From assembly GCF_901933205.1 (NCBI RefSeq), contig NC_044581.1:14225501-14289500 (forward strand): a stretch of DNA of 64,000 nt. Direction: 5' to 3'. Below, in pieces: positions 1 to 12,638 of the stretch. A program made the position numbers and the translations under genes. The notes under the pieces are model-generated. The model was not told where the DNA came from. It made no database searches and was given only the letters and a program-made list of their open reading frames with translations. Every line of letters starts with the position of its first letter. Within the stretch, counting starts at the first letter, position 1. This DNA is from Camarhynchus parvulus (Eukaryota; Chordata; Aves; Passeriformes; Thraupidae).

Positions 1-856
1 TCGTGCCTGTGTCCCCTGCTCTCTTGGCTGAGCGTGGCCGTGAGACCTCGGCCCCACGGCTCAGCCCTCCCATGCCAGAGAGAGGGCCACAACACGGTGC
101 ACACAGCAAATGTGTGCTCACCTTTTTGTATCTTTTCAGCACACCTTGCTAGAAAATAGAAGAGCTGAGGGAGTATCTTGGTGAGCAGGGGTGTGAGGCA
201 GGGACAGCCGTGGTGGCTGCAGCATGGAGTGGCTGCCCCTGGTTGCTGGGAGCAGTTTCCTCAGTGTGTCCTGCCCCATGAGTGAGCTCACTGCTCTCCT
301 TGGGACAGGCTGACAGGAACAGATGTGTTCCACACCTGACCTCTGTTTTTCTATAGCTCCTGAGCACATTTTTTAATTTAAAATTCTGCTCTTTCCCATA
401 AAAGGTAAAGAAGATGTCAAGGTCTTGCTGTTCCCATTCCAAATGGAATGGGTTCATGTCCTGTTAATCAAGAAGTACAGACGCAGCATTTGTCATTTCC
501 CTCTAAAGTAATGGGTGGTTGATACCTGTCATTTCTCAAGAAACTATATACCAGATTATGGTGTATTTATAGAAATCTCAATTGCTGGTAACTTGGCTGA
601 AGCCAAGTTTAGGCATACCATTAGTAACACATAATGAAATGACCTCAGTGGAGTCAGATTTGGGAGGGGGAGGAAAAAGCTATTTGAGTTGAATAGCTTG
701 AGGATGCTGTTTTACTATTAAAATTAAGCTTCTGACCCCTGGCACTGAAGTGATAAAAATGAATTTTCCTATATTTCTCTTTTGCATTTAATCTTCTATA
801 TTGGAAAAGATAAAAAAATCAAATCTCCTTCTCTCCCTTGTCTCTTTCTCTTCTAG
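1..856 (+). other. VSTM2B: VSTM2B last intron (3' part)
   Basis: This stretch lies upstream of the last VSTM2B exon and holds no reading frame that I recognise. It ends in a long polypyrimidine tract (about 822-853) followed by a TAG acceptor at 854-856, which is a strong 3' splice site. I looked for the preceding serine/proline-rich VSTM2B exon in the first bases and could not identify it, so it probably lies left of the window. The intron call is inferred from the exon that follows. Confidence 0.6.
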
Positions 857-945
857 GTACAGGACCTATTTATGCTACAGACCCACTCCTATACATGTCC
901 CTGTTAATACTGCATAAGCTTGTACATTTATTAGTAAACCACTGA
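857..945 (+). CDS. VSTM2B: VSTM2B terminal coding exon (partial gene)
   Basis: This is the last coding exon of V-set and transmembrane domain-containing protein 2B, a neuronal immunoglobulin-family membrane protein. After the TAG acceptor, two bases (GT) finish a split codon; the frame then reads TGPIYATDPLLYMSLLILHK and continues to VNH and a TGA stop at 943-945. The block ATDPLL, a leucine-rich hydrophobic run and a terminal His match the human VSTM2B C-terminus as I remember it (TTDPLL, LHKFLRLLL, GH). The hydrophobic tail is the family's membrane-associated end. Position and strand agree, because VSTM2B lies just upstream of POP4 on the same strand in human. The V-set domain is outside the window. 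The main uncertainty is that the match rests on about 29 residues. Confidence 0.8.
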
Positions 946-1572
946 CGGACTGCTCCCTCCACTCCTCCTCAGCCAAACAGAAAGGAACCTATTTAATAAC
1001 AAACACAACCCCTGACAAAGAAATCCCTACCGTTTTAAAGATGGACAGAAAGAGACTGAAAGAAGCATGATAAATTCTACATGGGGGGAAAAACATATTT
1101 TTGGGGATGCCACAAGAAAGTAAACCACATAGAATAATGCATCTAGTTTCCAGACTCTATGGTGTAAAGCCCTGCTCTGTGCATGGCACTTATGATTTCT
1201 CTATTTTAATGTAATATTTTTTCTTTTCTAAACCTTCCCTCTGACTCTTCATTTTGCACGAACTGTTGAGCAGTTATCTTTATGACAATATGTAAAGATG
1301 TTGGGTCAAACCCTTCCTAAGAAAGGAAATATTTTTAGTAGATTATTGTGTTTAGGTTTTTTTGGATTTTTCTTTTTCTTTTTTAATTAAATTATTTCTT
1401 TTGGAGACATTAAAAAGGTACATCTTGCCATAATTAATATTCATTGTCAATAATATTTATTTTTAAATGAAGATTGGAAACAAGGTAAGACATTTGTTTA
1501 TAAACTGTATTGTATATTGCTGAATAACAGTTGAATAAAAAGATTTTGAAATAAAGTTTTTACAGATGTGTG
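946..1572 (+). other. VSTM2B: VSTM2B 3'UTR
   Basis: AT-rich non-coding sequence runs from the VSTM2B stop to a pair of poly(A) signals and contains T-rich and TTTAATTAAATT-like segments. Composition changes just after 1,570. The end is inferred from the poly(A) signals; no transcript was available. Confidence 0.6.
1534..1555 (+). terminator. VSTM2B: VSTM2B poly(A) signals
   Basis: Two AATAAA hexamers lie at 1534-1539 and 1550-1555. A GT/T-rich stretch (gatgtgtgtgcctttccctg) starts about 10 bases after the second one, as expected of a downstream element. Cleavage is predicted near 1,565-1,575. Confidence 0.65.
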
Positions 1573-4500
1573 TGCCTTTCCCTGTGTCCTGAATGTCCCT
1601 GAGAAGGCTTGATGGCTGCATCCCTTCCATGCCTTGTCACAGCAGAGAGACTTGAGGAAAGTACAAACAAAATAAAATTGAAATCAGTTATTTTTCAGAC
1701 ACCCTCAGCTGGTGCCAAAGCCCACAGCAGAACGTGCAGGCAGCCAGTCCCAGGCTGCAGCTGCCTTTTCCTTGGTGCCACCAGTTATCTCTGGGCAGCC
1801 AGGACAAGATCTGGTCGATGGACAGTGGGACAGTGTGTGGCATTCAATGTAAATTGCTTTGGTTTGCCCCAGGCCTCTCTCAAAAAAAAAGGTGAATCAA
1901 GCCATGGAAAATCAAAATAAATCCTCCTGGAATGTTGTGTAACCTAGTTCCAAGGTTTGTTTAAAATATATTCAGATTTTTTAAAATGCATAATTTTGTC
2001 ACTTTTCTTATCCAGGTGACCTTCCTCTAAAGAAGCTTTTTTACAGCAAATAGTTATTTTTCTGTTGCAAAATGCTTGTTTTTCAAGTGAGCCAGTAAGA
2101 TGACTTGGTAAAGAAACGTGACCTTCGTTAGCTGAATTTAGTGAACTGCCTTGAAATTTCCTATGCCTGACTATGACTCTTGTCCTGCCACTTGTGTGGC
2201 ATTTTAGAGAGGAATTTCCTTGTGGGAAAGGCAGAGTGACAGCTCCAGTGGCAGCAGGGCTGTGCCTGCAGGAGCTGCAGAGCAAACACAGGATACGCCA
2301 CTGCCTCACCTCGAACCTGAGTCCTGTCCTGGAAGGAGGGCAGGAAGGGTTTGCCATTTCCCCAGGTGCTCAGGGTTTCCTTTTTCTAGGGCTGCCAGTG
2401 ACAGCCAGGGATTTGTGCCACTTGCACTCCCTGGGTTGGAGACCAAGCAGATGTGTGTTTGATAAGAGTACTACACTGTGGTAGTAAAAGCCTGCTGCAC
2501 TGGGGCCAACTCACCATGGGGATCCAGAGGGGATAAAATCAGTAGTTTTCATCCCATTACTGCCAGCTGCAGGACTGGAGAGCAATCCATAGTCCTCCCC
2601 CAAAAAGCTCTTTGGAAGAACAAGGAGGAAATTTTTGTTGCCAGCCTGGAGGTGCAGCAGAGCGTGAGACCCTGAAGAACACAGTCCTTGGCTTCCACGT
2701 GCACACAGGAGCTTCTAAACCTGGAAGGAAAAGGTAGGTGGGAAAAAGATTTGCATGTTGGACCATGTGTGAACAAATATCAGCATTCCTGTGTGGGAAT
2801 TTGCTCAAGGACAGTTACTCCAGAGGTGTGCATGGAGCCTGCAATGTCAGGAGGGTTCTAACCCTTCCACCAGGGGCTGCTCATGCAAACATGCCTGTGT
2901 TTGGACTGGGGGTCCTCTGGCCAGCTCTTCATCATTGCTGCTGATTTCTCAAGGGCAGAGAGTATTTATCAGGGCCTCAACTTCCTTCTAAGGGAGAGAA
3001 CTAAAATTTTTCCACAAGAAGAAGAAAATCTGCCTAAATTGATCTAAATAAATAGCTGAGGCTTGAAGCAGGCTGTTTAAGAGTAGTTCTGCTTCTATTT
3101 CAACTTCAGCCCTACCCCAACTGGTCTCCAAGTAAACAGGTATCTGCTTTGTTCTGATATTTTTGTTCCATCACTTACAGAGTACATTGTCTCTTAAATT
3201 ACACACTGTGTGGTTTGGAGGAAATATATCAATCATCTTGAGTGTGTCCTTCCCTTCCTTTTGTAGCCTGTTACCTGCAAAGGGATGTGGCAGCAAGTTT
3301 TGTGTGCAATGACAGGAGTAAAATTACCAAGGTCTTTTAGACTTTAATCACATTAAAGGTGAAAAAATATTAAATCTGCAAGGAAAAGTAACTTTTTTAC
3401 CCTTCCTGATATCAGAATTAAGCATGCCACAGTAGGAATAACAATTCTTATATTCCAATTTACCATAAAACCTCAGAAATACTAAACAATAACCTGAGGA
3501 TTTGATGAAAAATCTCTTCTAGCAAGAGCAAAAAGCATATTTTCTTTCCAGTGAAGACCTGTGCACAGGCAGAGAGAACTCATTCCCAGCACACAGGATA
3601 ACTTCAACAAGTGAGATCGCCTTGCTTTACCTTTTCCTTCACTGCATGTCTGCCTTTAAAAATGTGCAAAATGAGTCCTTCTGGTTTTGGGGCCATGGTT
3701 TCTATATTCAGACCAGCTTTTCTTTGCAAAATACACAGCCTATAATTGACCCCATATTCCTGTAGTGCAGGGAAAATAAGTGGCTAAAGAGGAGACTGAA
3801 GCTTTCAGTATAGTATTTAGTCCTCAAAAACCACTTAAAGGAATGAGAAACATTTTGAAGAGAAATTGTAAAGAATTTGGAGCCTTATTGCTTGTGAGTG
3901 TGTTGAGAACTTTTGCTAAAACATCTGTCCTTTGAGAGTGCTCTTTCTTCTGAAAAGGGCAACTGCCTCACTTGTGCTGATTGTATTTACAAAGGGCAGA
4001 GTGAGGTTTTGCCGTACCCTTAATGGACAGGGGCTAGTGGCAAATCTTGCTCTTTCATAAATCTCGGCATTCCTCGTGGTGTCTGCTGTCAGAATCGATT
4101 AGGAGGGAGTGCCTGTGCCGCAGAGCCAGGGGAGGCTGCTGTGGCTCCTGCAGTGCCACGGGGAGCCGGGCACAGCTCCCCCAGCACCGCGGGTGGGGAG
4201 GCAGCCCCGGGGACAGCACAGGCTCCTCGCACAGACAGCAAGCAGGGAAACATGAGGGATGGCTGCTGGGGGCCAGAGCTGAGTCATCTGTAATATAATC
4301 ATAAGGAAACACACATTTTTCCTGAGAGAAAATCAATAGAACTTTGCACTTTTCCTTGTAATATTTCCAGTCTGCGCCATCAGCTGCAGCTCGCTCACAG
4401 TTATACTGCCATAAATCCACTGCGAGTTAATGGATTTCCACAAAAACCAATGGATTTACAGCACTGTAACAGAGCTGCTGCTAGAGCCTTGCACATGTAA

Positions 4501-7500
4501 AAATACATGGAACAAAAGTAGTTTGATAGCGCACAGGTGACCTTCAGAGTGCCAAGACCTAGCAAATAAAAAGCAAAATTACCCAGTTTGTGGTGTGCTC
4601 CTTTTCTGGCAAAGTTCCCAAGGAAAATGGAGCCTGCAGTGCTAAAAACCTTGCTGTGCATGGCAAGAGGGCCAGACCCACTGAAGGGAAGATGGGTGAA
4701 CAAGCAGCTTCACGCTGTGATGGAGAGTGCAAAAGAATGTCTGAACACGTCATTTGTCATTTCCTGCATAAAACATTTTGGAGCCTAGTCTCGCTTAGAA
4801 TTAGTAAGTAAGTAAATAATGTGCTCCCAAACTTGTGTGTCAAAACTGGGTTGGTTAATGTATGAGCTGCCTCCGTTGCATTTGTTACTCCACAGCAAAT
4901 TTCATGCTTAGCCAGAGGCTGGCAAAGTTCATTTATTCATTATCCCCAAACTTTGGGCAGTTATTATTCAAACGCCCCTAGTACATCTATTTAATAAGAA
5001 GAGAACAGAAAATTGATGGGATCAGAAATGTTAAAGTCTTAATTAATGCTTTTAGCAAAGACTGATTGGAGGGGGGTTGTTGTGAGAACATTAATGCGCA
5101 GCAAGCGCGTCTGGCTGGTGTCACTGGGCAGGGGGAGGGCTCTGCCAGCCCTGCCCAGGGAGCTCTGCCCTGCAGCCCCCTAAGCTCTGCACCTGGGGGA
5201 CACCCCCTGCATCACCGCGGGGCTCTGAGCCTCCAGGGCAGGGAAACCAGTGCTTGGGGAGCACTGAAATACCAGCATGTGGGAATTGCTGCTGCTAATG
5301 GGCTTAAACATCCACTTACAGCAGAGTAAAGATGGGGGGGTTCTTTCTTTTCTGCTGTTTCTGGGCTTCTGTGGCGTTTCTGTGCAGTTCTGCAGATCCT
5401 GTGCTGCAATGGGGGCTTTGCTGTGGGCACGCAGGGATCAGGTTTGGGTTTGTTCATGCAGGAGCAGCTGCAATTATTCCACAGGAAAATTAACAGGCCT
5501 TGAAACAAGGGGAACAAGATGAAGGTTTGAAGAATCCCAGCAAGGCAGGCTGTAAGGATCCCCTGCCTCAGCCTGTCCTGCCCCAGCACAGCAGCTGTGA
5601 GTGACGGGATGGGGAGGAGAGAGGAAGGGCAGGTGTGGAATCCTCTGAATCCTCCCCCCTCAGGGCAATCCCCAGGGCCTTGCCTTGGAGGAACATACCA
5701 CAGAGTTTTCCCCAGCTAGGCTGAAGAGAGGACCTAGCCCATGGTGCCCTGCAGCACTATTGCCAATCTACACTAGATTGCTTCCCCCACTGGCCAGTGG
5801 ACACTGCCCATCCCAAATATTCATCCCTCATTGCCCCTACAGTTACTGCCCCCTTTGCACCACCCCTGTGCCCTCAGGTCATTGGTCACTGGCACTTAAG
5901 TCTGTGCAGACCCCATGGTGTTGTCTTTGTCCCTGATCCCTTCAGCGCGTTTTGGAATAATCCTCTGCTGGAATACATCATACAAAGATCCTTCCTGCAT
6001 TTCCTCTGCTGAGCTATCTGTGGTGTGTGTGTGCAGCATTTCTTCCACCCCGCCATGCAGCAACAGCAGGGTGGGAGGTTGTCACTGAGTTTGGACCAAG
6101 TTTTTAGAAGCCAGCAACCTCTGCTGAGCAGAGATGGATAATATTATAAATGAAGCCAGTCAGGGAAAATATGTGCTTCAGATCTAGAACAATGACAGTC
6201 CAAAATTTAGCACTGAACAAGGTGGCTTTTTTTAAGGATCCATGCTAATGGCAACAAGTGGATTGAAATCTCCTATTTCTCCTCTAGTGACTGCCCACCT
6301 TTGAATTATAGCAATTATGGACATTGCAAGTAAAACTCAGTTACATTAAGAGCTGAATCAAAGAGGACTGTGATGTGGAGTTAGTTAATGATTTCCCTAT
6401 TTGCTGTGTATAGATTTCCTTTCCTGTTATTGTTGAACTGGTTCTTAAATCTCATATGGAAAATCATCTGTAGTGTAATGCAAACTAAACTACCAAGATC
6501 TCCATAAATAATTCAAAAATGTTTACAGTTCAATTGAAGATCATACTTTCCTAACAGGAAATGTTTGGGATTTACTCTTGGGAAGATGGGATAGGGGATG
6601 TTACTTTTTTTTCTATTCCATGACCAGATCTTTCAAAAACTTTCATTCATCTCTGTGTTAGTATTATCCTTGAAATAGGAAGCAACAGGTTAAGTCTTTG
6701 GGAGTATTACACAGGTGAAAAAGCAGATGACCACAGAAATGGACTCTTGTTTTTTGATTTTCTTATAATTTTGCTTGGAAATCTGAAGTAATTGATTTAT
6801 TTTAATAAACCAAAACAGGAATTCCTTATTACTAAATATTTTTCAGGCTTTGAAGTTGTTCTTACAATCCAGTGAGTATTGGGACTCATTTTGGGTTTTA
6901 GGGCGATCAACATAGTACCTAGGCAGGTGTTGATATTTAGGCTGGCAGTCAAAGTCAGCAGTTTGGCAAAAATTAGTAACATATTTCTGATTTCCGAGTG
7001 TTGTGTTTTCATAATATGTTTTAATTTATTTTTTTCCCAACAGAGTCTGTCTGTATTAAAAGTCTACGTTAAACATGAGATTTAGCTCTAAATTCCCATG
7101 GCAGAGCCTCTTTTTAATGCCTATGCTGTAATTTATTTACTTACTGTTCTGGACTGTTGCATTTCAGTGCTTGCAGAGTTGTCAGAGTTGATCCAAGTGA
7201 TGGATACCTGTCAGTGTGTCATTAACCAGCTGTCTTTGCAGTTTTACAAATGCGTCCGCAGCCCCTCAGGGAGTGTCTGTGCTCTCGGGCTGGGTGTGAG
7301 GAAGGTCGGTGCCAGGGCTCTGACACCTCCTGGCTTTGCTTCATCCTTCCCTCAGGAGAGCAATGTGCTGGTGGCTGTGACCCAGAGAGGAGCAGCTTGG
7401 CCGGATCTCAGCCAAGGATCTGAGAGCTAAATTCCCCCTTGGGAATTAACATGCCCTCTCCTGTCAGCAGGCAGCCTGGGCTGGGGGTTTGTTTGTGCTC

Positions 7501-10500
7501 TGAGAATCAGAGCCAGTTCTCTGGAGCCTATGGAGCATCACCAGCATGGTGCTGAGGACTCCTCATTTGTCTCATTTGTCTTTCTTTTCTGGGATCCCCT
7601 GCAAAGCACTGGAAGCAGGATGGCAGGGGCTGTATTACCAGGCTGCCAGCCATGGCCAGTGCAGCTCAGCAAAGCTCCTGCCCAGCGTCCCAGGGCACAG
7701 CTCAGCCTCACACTCTGGTCTGGCAGGACAGGCACCGCTGCTCCCACTGCTCTGAGCACGCAGGGACAGTGGGAGCACAAGGAAAAGCCACCATCCCTTC
7801 CTTAAGGGACCCTCAAGTGCCTCAAGATTTAAAAGCCTGTTTTCCTTAGACAGTCATCCTGTGTCTGTGGCAGGGATTTGGATGCTGCTGAAACACCCCC
7901 CAGTGCTATCCAGAATTTACAGTGCCCCAGGAAGCCAGCAGTGCCTGCCTACCCTGTGTGTCTCACTCTGACTGAGCCAAGCTGCACTTGCTTGGGAATG
8001 TCAATAAACCCTCAGACAAAGGCACAGTGTGCACATCTAAACCCAAGTCAGGCCAAGGAATAACTGTACTGAGGGATGATCTAAGCTGGACATATCTGTC
8101 AGTGATACCTGGTACCCTGAGGGGAATGCAGCACTTGAGAAAGTGCACAAGAGAAGCTAAAGGCAACAAAATCAAATGAGACAGTGAAAATTCACAGTTT
8201 GATTAAGGAAACATCAGTTACTTTATGGTCTCTACCATATACACTCGTGTTTGTTATTCATTTATGCTAATTCAGTGCAAGACAGTAAAAGTACAATCAT
8301 TCAGTGCTACAAATAATGATAATAGTGTAATCCATTTACAGAGTGCCTGGATATAATTTCAACTTTTATAGTACAGTGGTATGAAAGTCTCAAGTTAGTT
8401 AAATGCACAGCAAGGTGCTAATTGCAATGCTGGTTAGAATGAACCTCCATTTATGGTTAAGTCACTGATAATGACTTTGCACCCAAGCTAGCCAAGAACC
8501 ACGCAGCCAGACTCCTTATGACACCCTTTAATAATTAATAACCCTGGCATTTCAGTCTCCAGAGAAGCAAGCAGGGCTTGACTAGACAGGAAGACCAAAA
8601 CTGAGTACCTAATAGTGCTTCAATCCTGAAGGAATCTGTGGTGTGGTCCCCTTGCAGCTCCCCAGCACCAGGGAGAGACAGAAGGTGGGAAGGTGGACTC
8701 TGCTCTCTGCCTTTAGCACAGAGCAGTGAGCAACCACACCAGGCCCCTGTCAGAATGGCAGCTGTAACATGACTTAATGACAAGACTGAATAAAAGGAAC
8801 TAAATCCAGCTTGCCACAGTGTCAAATGTGAGTAGTTGAACTTTTGCTGTATTTTTAAGAACATAAACTCCCTTTATGAACCTGAGTTAATTATTTAATG
8901 ACCAGAGAGGTCTTACACTACTTATGCTAGACTAAAGCATTTCTCTAAAGAAAACCATCTCAAAAGTGAATGCGAGGAGCTTTGCTGGGTTCAGCAAGTG
9001 TTTGTCCTGCTTGCAAATGTGCATGGAAAAGTCAACCCAGTTTAGGCTCATTACCCTGGGCAATTCAAACCTTGCCACAGCAGGTCTTTTGGAGCACAAC
9101 AGCACCAGAGAAAGCCCTGCTCATGTTCAGGGCCATGAAAATGCCATGTGTTCATGTTTCCCTTCGTTCAGTGCTCATCTGTGCCTGCTGGCTTGGGAAA
9201 AACATCTGTCCAGTTTGTTGTCTACAGCCAGGAGTGCAACTGCAAAATGGTGAGGGGAGCCTTGGGGACCATTTACCTGGGACAACCTCACCTGCTCTGG
9301 AGGCTCAGGCCCACGAGGCACACCTGAGGCACAGCCTGCACAGGCAATGTGCTCAGCAAGTGCTGCAGTCATGCTGAAGCCATTAATTTCTATTTTAGCA
9401 ACACTGAGCATTCCCAAAACAGCCGGGTGGAGCTCAAGGACACAGGTAAATAAGCAGGAACAGCATGATTTGACACAGCTCGAAGTTTCACTCTGCTCTA
9501 AAACAAGCTTTTCCGGGTGGAGAAACAGGGGATGTGTTTTTTTCTTCACGTGCTGAACCAAGAAGCAAAATAAGGTGTTTTCCCACCTAAACCAAGTGAT
9601 AACGGGTTCTGTCATGCATCCCTAGCTAATTGGGGTGTGATGAAGTGCATAATTCCAAAGCTATCTACCCTGAGGGCTTAAAGAAAAGCTTAACTGTGCC
9701 TGCAAAGCAGAGTGGAGATAGCTGGTGTGACAACTGCCTATCAGGAGGCTGCAGGCTTTCCAACCAGCCTGACACAGGGTGCCACTATCTGATTGCAGCT
9801 CCAATTCTGCCCACGGTCCTGCTGCTGGCTTCAGCAGTTACTCGATGGCCAATAAGGCACTAAAGAGTCACAATGTACAGCTTATTTCAGGAGGAAATAT
9901 TTTAACAGCACAGGTGACTGTCGTACATGCATTAAGAAAACCAGGACACAGCATACCAAATTAAGTTCAGCTACAGATAATTGTAACAGAGCAATGCTGA
10001 CCCCAGCTACTGAATGGTGAGACCTGGCTTTTGCTGCACAGGTGAGATTAGGTTTTCCTGGTTTGCTTTCCTCCCTGTCTCTTTGCATATATAAATCACA
10101 AATATAGTGTATATTCACAGAAATATAGCATATATTTACTATTCAGATGTCTGAGATAAAACCCCAATATCTTAGAGAGAGAAGTGTCATTCAAGCTCTG
10201 CAGCACAAACTGTGGTCTCACAGAAATACAAACTGCAAGAGGAAAGTAGCCCCTACTGTGCAACCCTTTCACTTTGTTAGATTGCAATATATTTTCTTAT
10301 TTTTCATGTGTCTGGTTCGTGTAACCCTGCCAGTATGCAAAAATGGTTGCTGACAGTTTCTTTGTTTTGGTTTTATTATAATGTAATTTATGGGATGCTG
10401 AAAGTCTGCAAGTACTTGTACTTGACTGACATTTCTCTGAGAGTCAAAAGATTGCTCTGTATACTTGACTGAGATTAAAATGAGTAGACTGCATATAGCT

Positions 10501-12526
10501 GTATCCTGCTTTGAAAGTGCAGGATTGGAAGGTTTCCATTAAATTGTTATTTTCAGTTATTATTAGCTCCTAAATCAGTTAATATAACTCTTTTCCCATA
10601 ATGAATGCACAGCACTGTAAGCCTAAACGCCATATTTTCGATTGATCTATTTCCACAACCTGTTTAGTGAAATAATTAAAATGATTTACAAGGCTGACCC
10701 AATATCTTAGTGGTTTAGTAAATCACGCTGCCATGTGGGAGGCTCAGCTGGTTTGGAAGCACAGCTCGGGGCAGCAGCAGGACCTGGAGCGGAGCTTCGT
10801 GCCCACCTGGAGAGCGCCGGGCTCCAGCAACGCCCTCTCCACACTCAGGGAGAACAGCTCCAGCTGCTGTGCTCACTCATCACCTCTGGCCAAACATGGG
10901 CAATGCCTTGGTGCTTCCCAGCCAGAGCAAAATCTGAGTTGCAGGGAATGTATCTGCACTGGCAACTGGAACATCTCCATTTCCTACACCCAGAACTGAC
11001 TCTGTATATCTGTGTGAGCACCAAAAACATCTCAGCTGTGGAGTCTGGTGTTTTTACATGCATGACAATGAGGAAAATTATTATTTTTAACTTCTTTTTT
11101 TTTAATTTGTTTCAATTCATAAGAAGAAGACAACACACAATACACAACATCTGTGCTTAAATGCCAGAGTTATGGAAGGCTCAGTACGATTCAGTATTGT
11201 CAAGACAAAGACACATTAAAGCACGCCCCACAGCCCCTTAAAATCCCTGTAAGTCAGTCCTCAGGGGATAGGGAGGGTTTCATTATGATCTCCTTGGCAC
11301 AGGAGCCCCTCCTGTAATGGCATGAGCTCTCCTGACTCCTCCATGTTTCCCACAGCTCACCCAGGCAAACACCCAGGGCTGATGCTGGTAGGACTGCCAG
11401 GATATTCCTGGGTTTGCCCCCAGCTCACCTCCCAGTGTTATGGAAATGCTGAGAGCCCTTGGAGCAGGGGCAGAAGGACACTACAGCAGTGTCTGGGAGG
11501 AGACACAGCAGCCAGACTGTGCAGAAGAGTGGCAAGAGCCAACCAGAAGTACCATTATCAAAAGTGGGTAACAGCTCTCCTTCTCATGAAGAGTGTGGAT
11601 TTTGACAGCTGCAGTGTGGAATAAAAGGGATTGAGGTGACTTCTGTGGCAGCAGGGCAATGGCTGTTAAGGAGTGTGCAGCCAGGGCCAGCCCTCATGGG
11701 GCCCTCAGGGTCCTGCCCTGGCCAGCCATGCAGGGAGGATGTCCCTTAGGGGACACATGGGTGGGCAGGAAGGACACAGACCCCCATCCTGGAAAGACAG
11801 AGCCCACAACTCTGAAATCAGCATTCGACACACCACTCATAATGCCTCTATTTGCAATCCCTGAGCAAGACTCCACCTTGCTTTCAGCATCTAGTACATT
11901 TTTTGTAGTTCTATTATTTTGCATAATTACACAGAGAAAAGAAAAAACATCCAATAAAAAAAAAACTTTAAAATTTGAAGACAGTTGTTGGATGCACTTT
12001 GCAGCAGATGTCATCTTCCTTCCCTGACCCTGACCCACAACCATTTCTATTTTTCTTTAAATAATACTGTAATTTTACAATATGTATTCAGCTGGAACTA
12101 TTCTTTTTGTTAAATAAACTTTACCCTTGTTCTGGCTGCTCCAGGCTCTGAAAAGAAACACTTCTTCCTTGTGACTGTTCCAAAATGTAGGTCTGAAATT
12201 CAAAAAAAAGACGTGTTGGTAAATGGGCTGTAATCATACTGAAGGGCAGTGAGTATTCCTCCTCTAAGGCAGAAGAAAATAAAGGAAAATCTGCTTTGCT
12301 TCTGCTGCCTCAATGCTGATAATTTCACAGATCAGAGTGCTTTTTTTAGAAAGAAGCCTGCTGTGCTGCAGTGTGTGTTTCAGCACTGAGATACTCATAG
12401 TGAAGCCCTTAATGCCACCCTTGGATGTGTAAATCAGGGCCTCATTTTGTGTCCCCAGCAGCGCCTGGTGCTGCCCTGGCAGACACCAGCACAGGCACAG
12501 CTCCAGACTCACCAGGGGCCTGAGAT
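1573..12526. other. Intergenic DNA, VSTM2B to POP4, left part
   Basis: I recognise no gene here. Reading frames are all short, lack familiar motifs and often start at non-ATG codons. The sequence is mostly AT-rich, with small GC-richer islets at about 4085-4230, 5080-5240 and 10735-10860 that carry a few CpGs but no splice or promoter structure I can support. Confidence 0.6.
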
Positions 12527-12638
12527 GCACTGGGAGCAGCGTGTCTGTCCTCAGCTGTGCACTGGGAGCTGTCTGTCTATCCTCAGCTGTGCACTGGGAG
12601 CAGTGTGTCTGTCCTCAGCTGTGCACCTGGAGCTGCAG
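12527..12638. repeat. 32-bp minisatellite, about 3.5 copies
   Basis: Copies at 12527-12558, 12559-12590 and 12591-12622 are followed by half a copy to about 12638. Each begins gcactgggag and ends tcctcagctgt, and they differ only at a few central positions. The period is exactly 32 bases with no indels between copies, so recent slippage or unequal exchange is likely. No coding role is seen. Confidence 0.9.
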
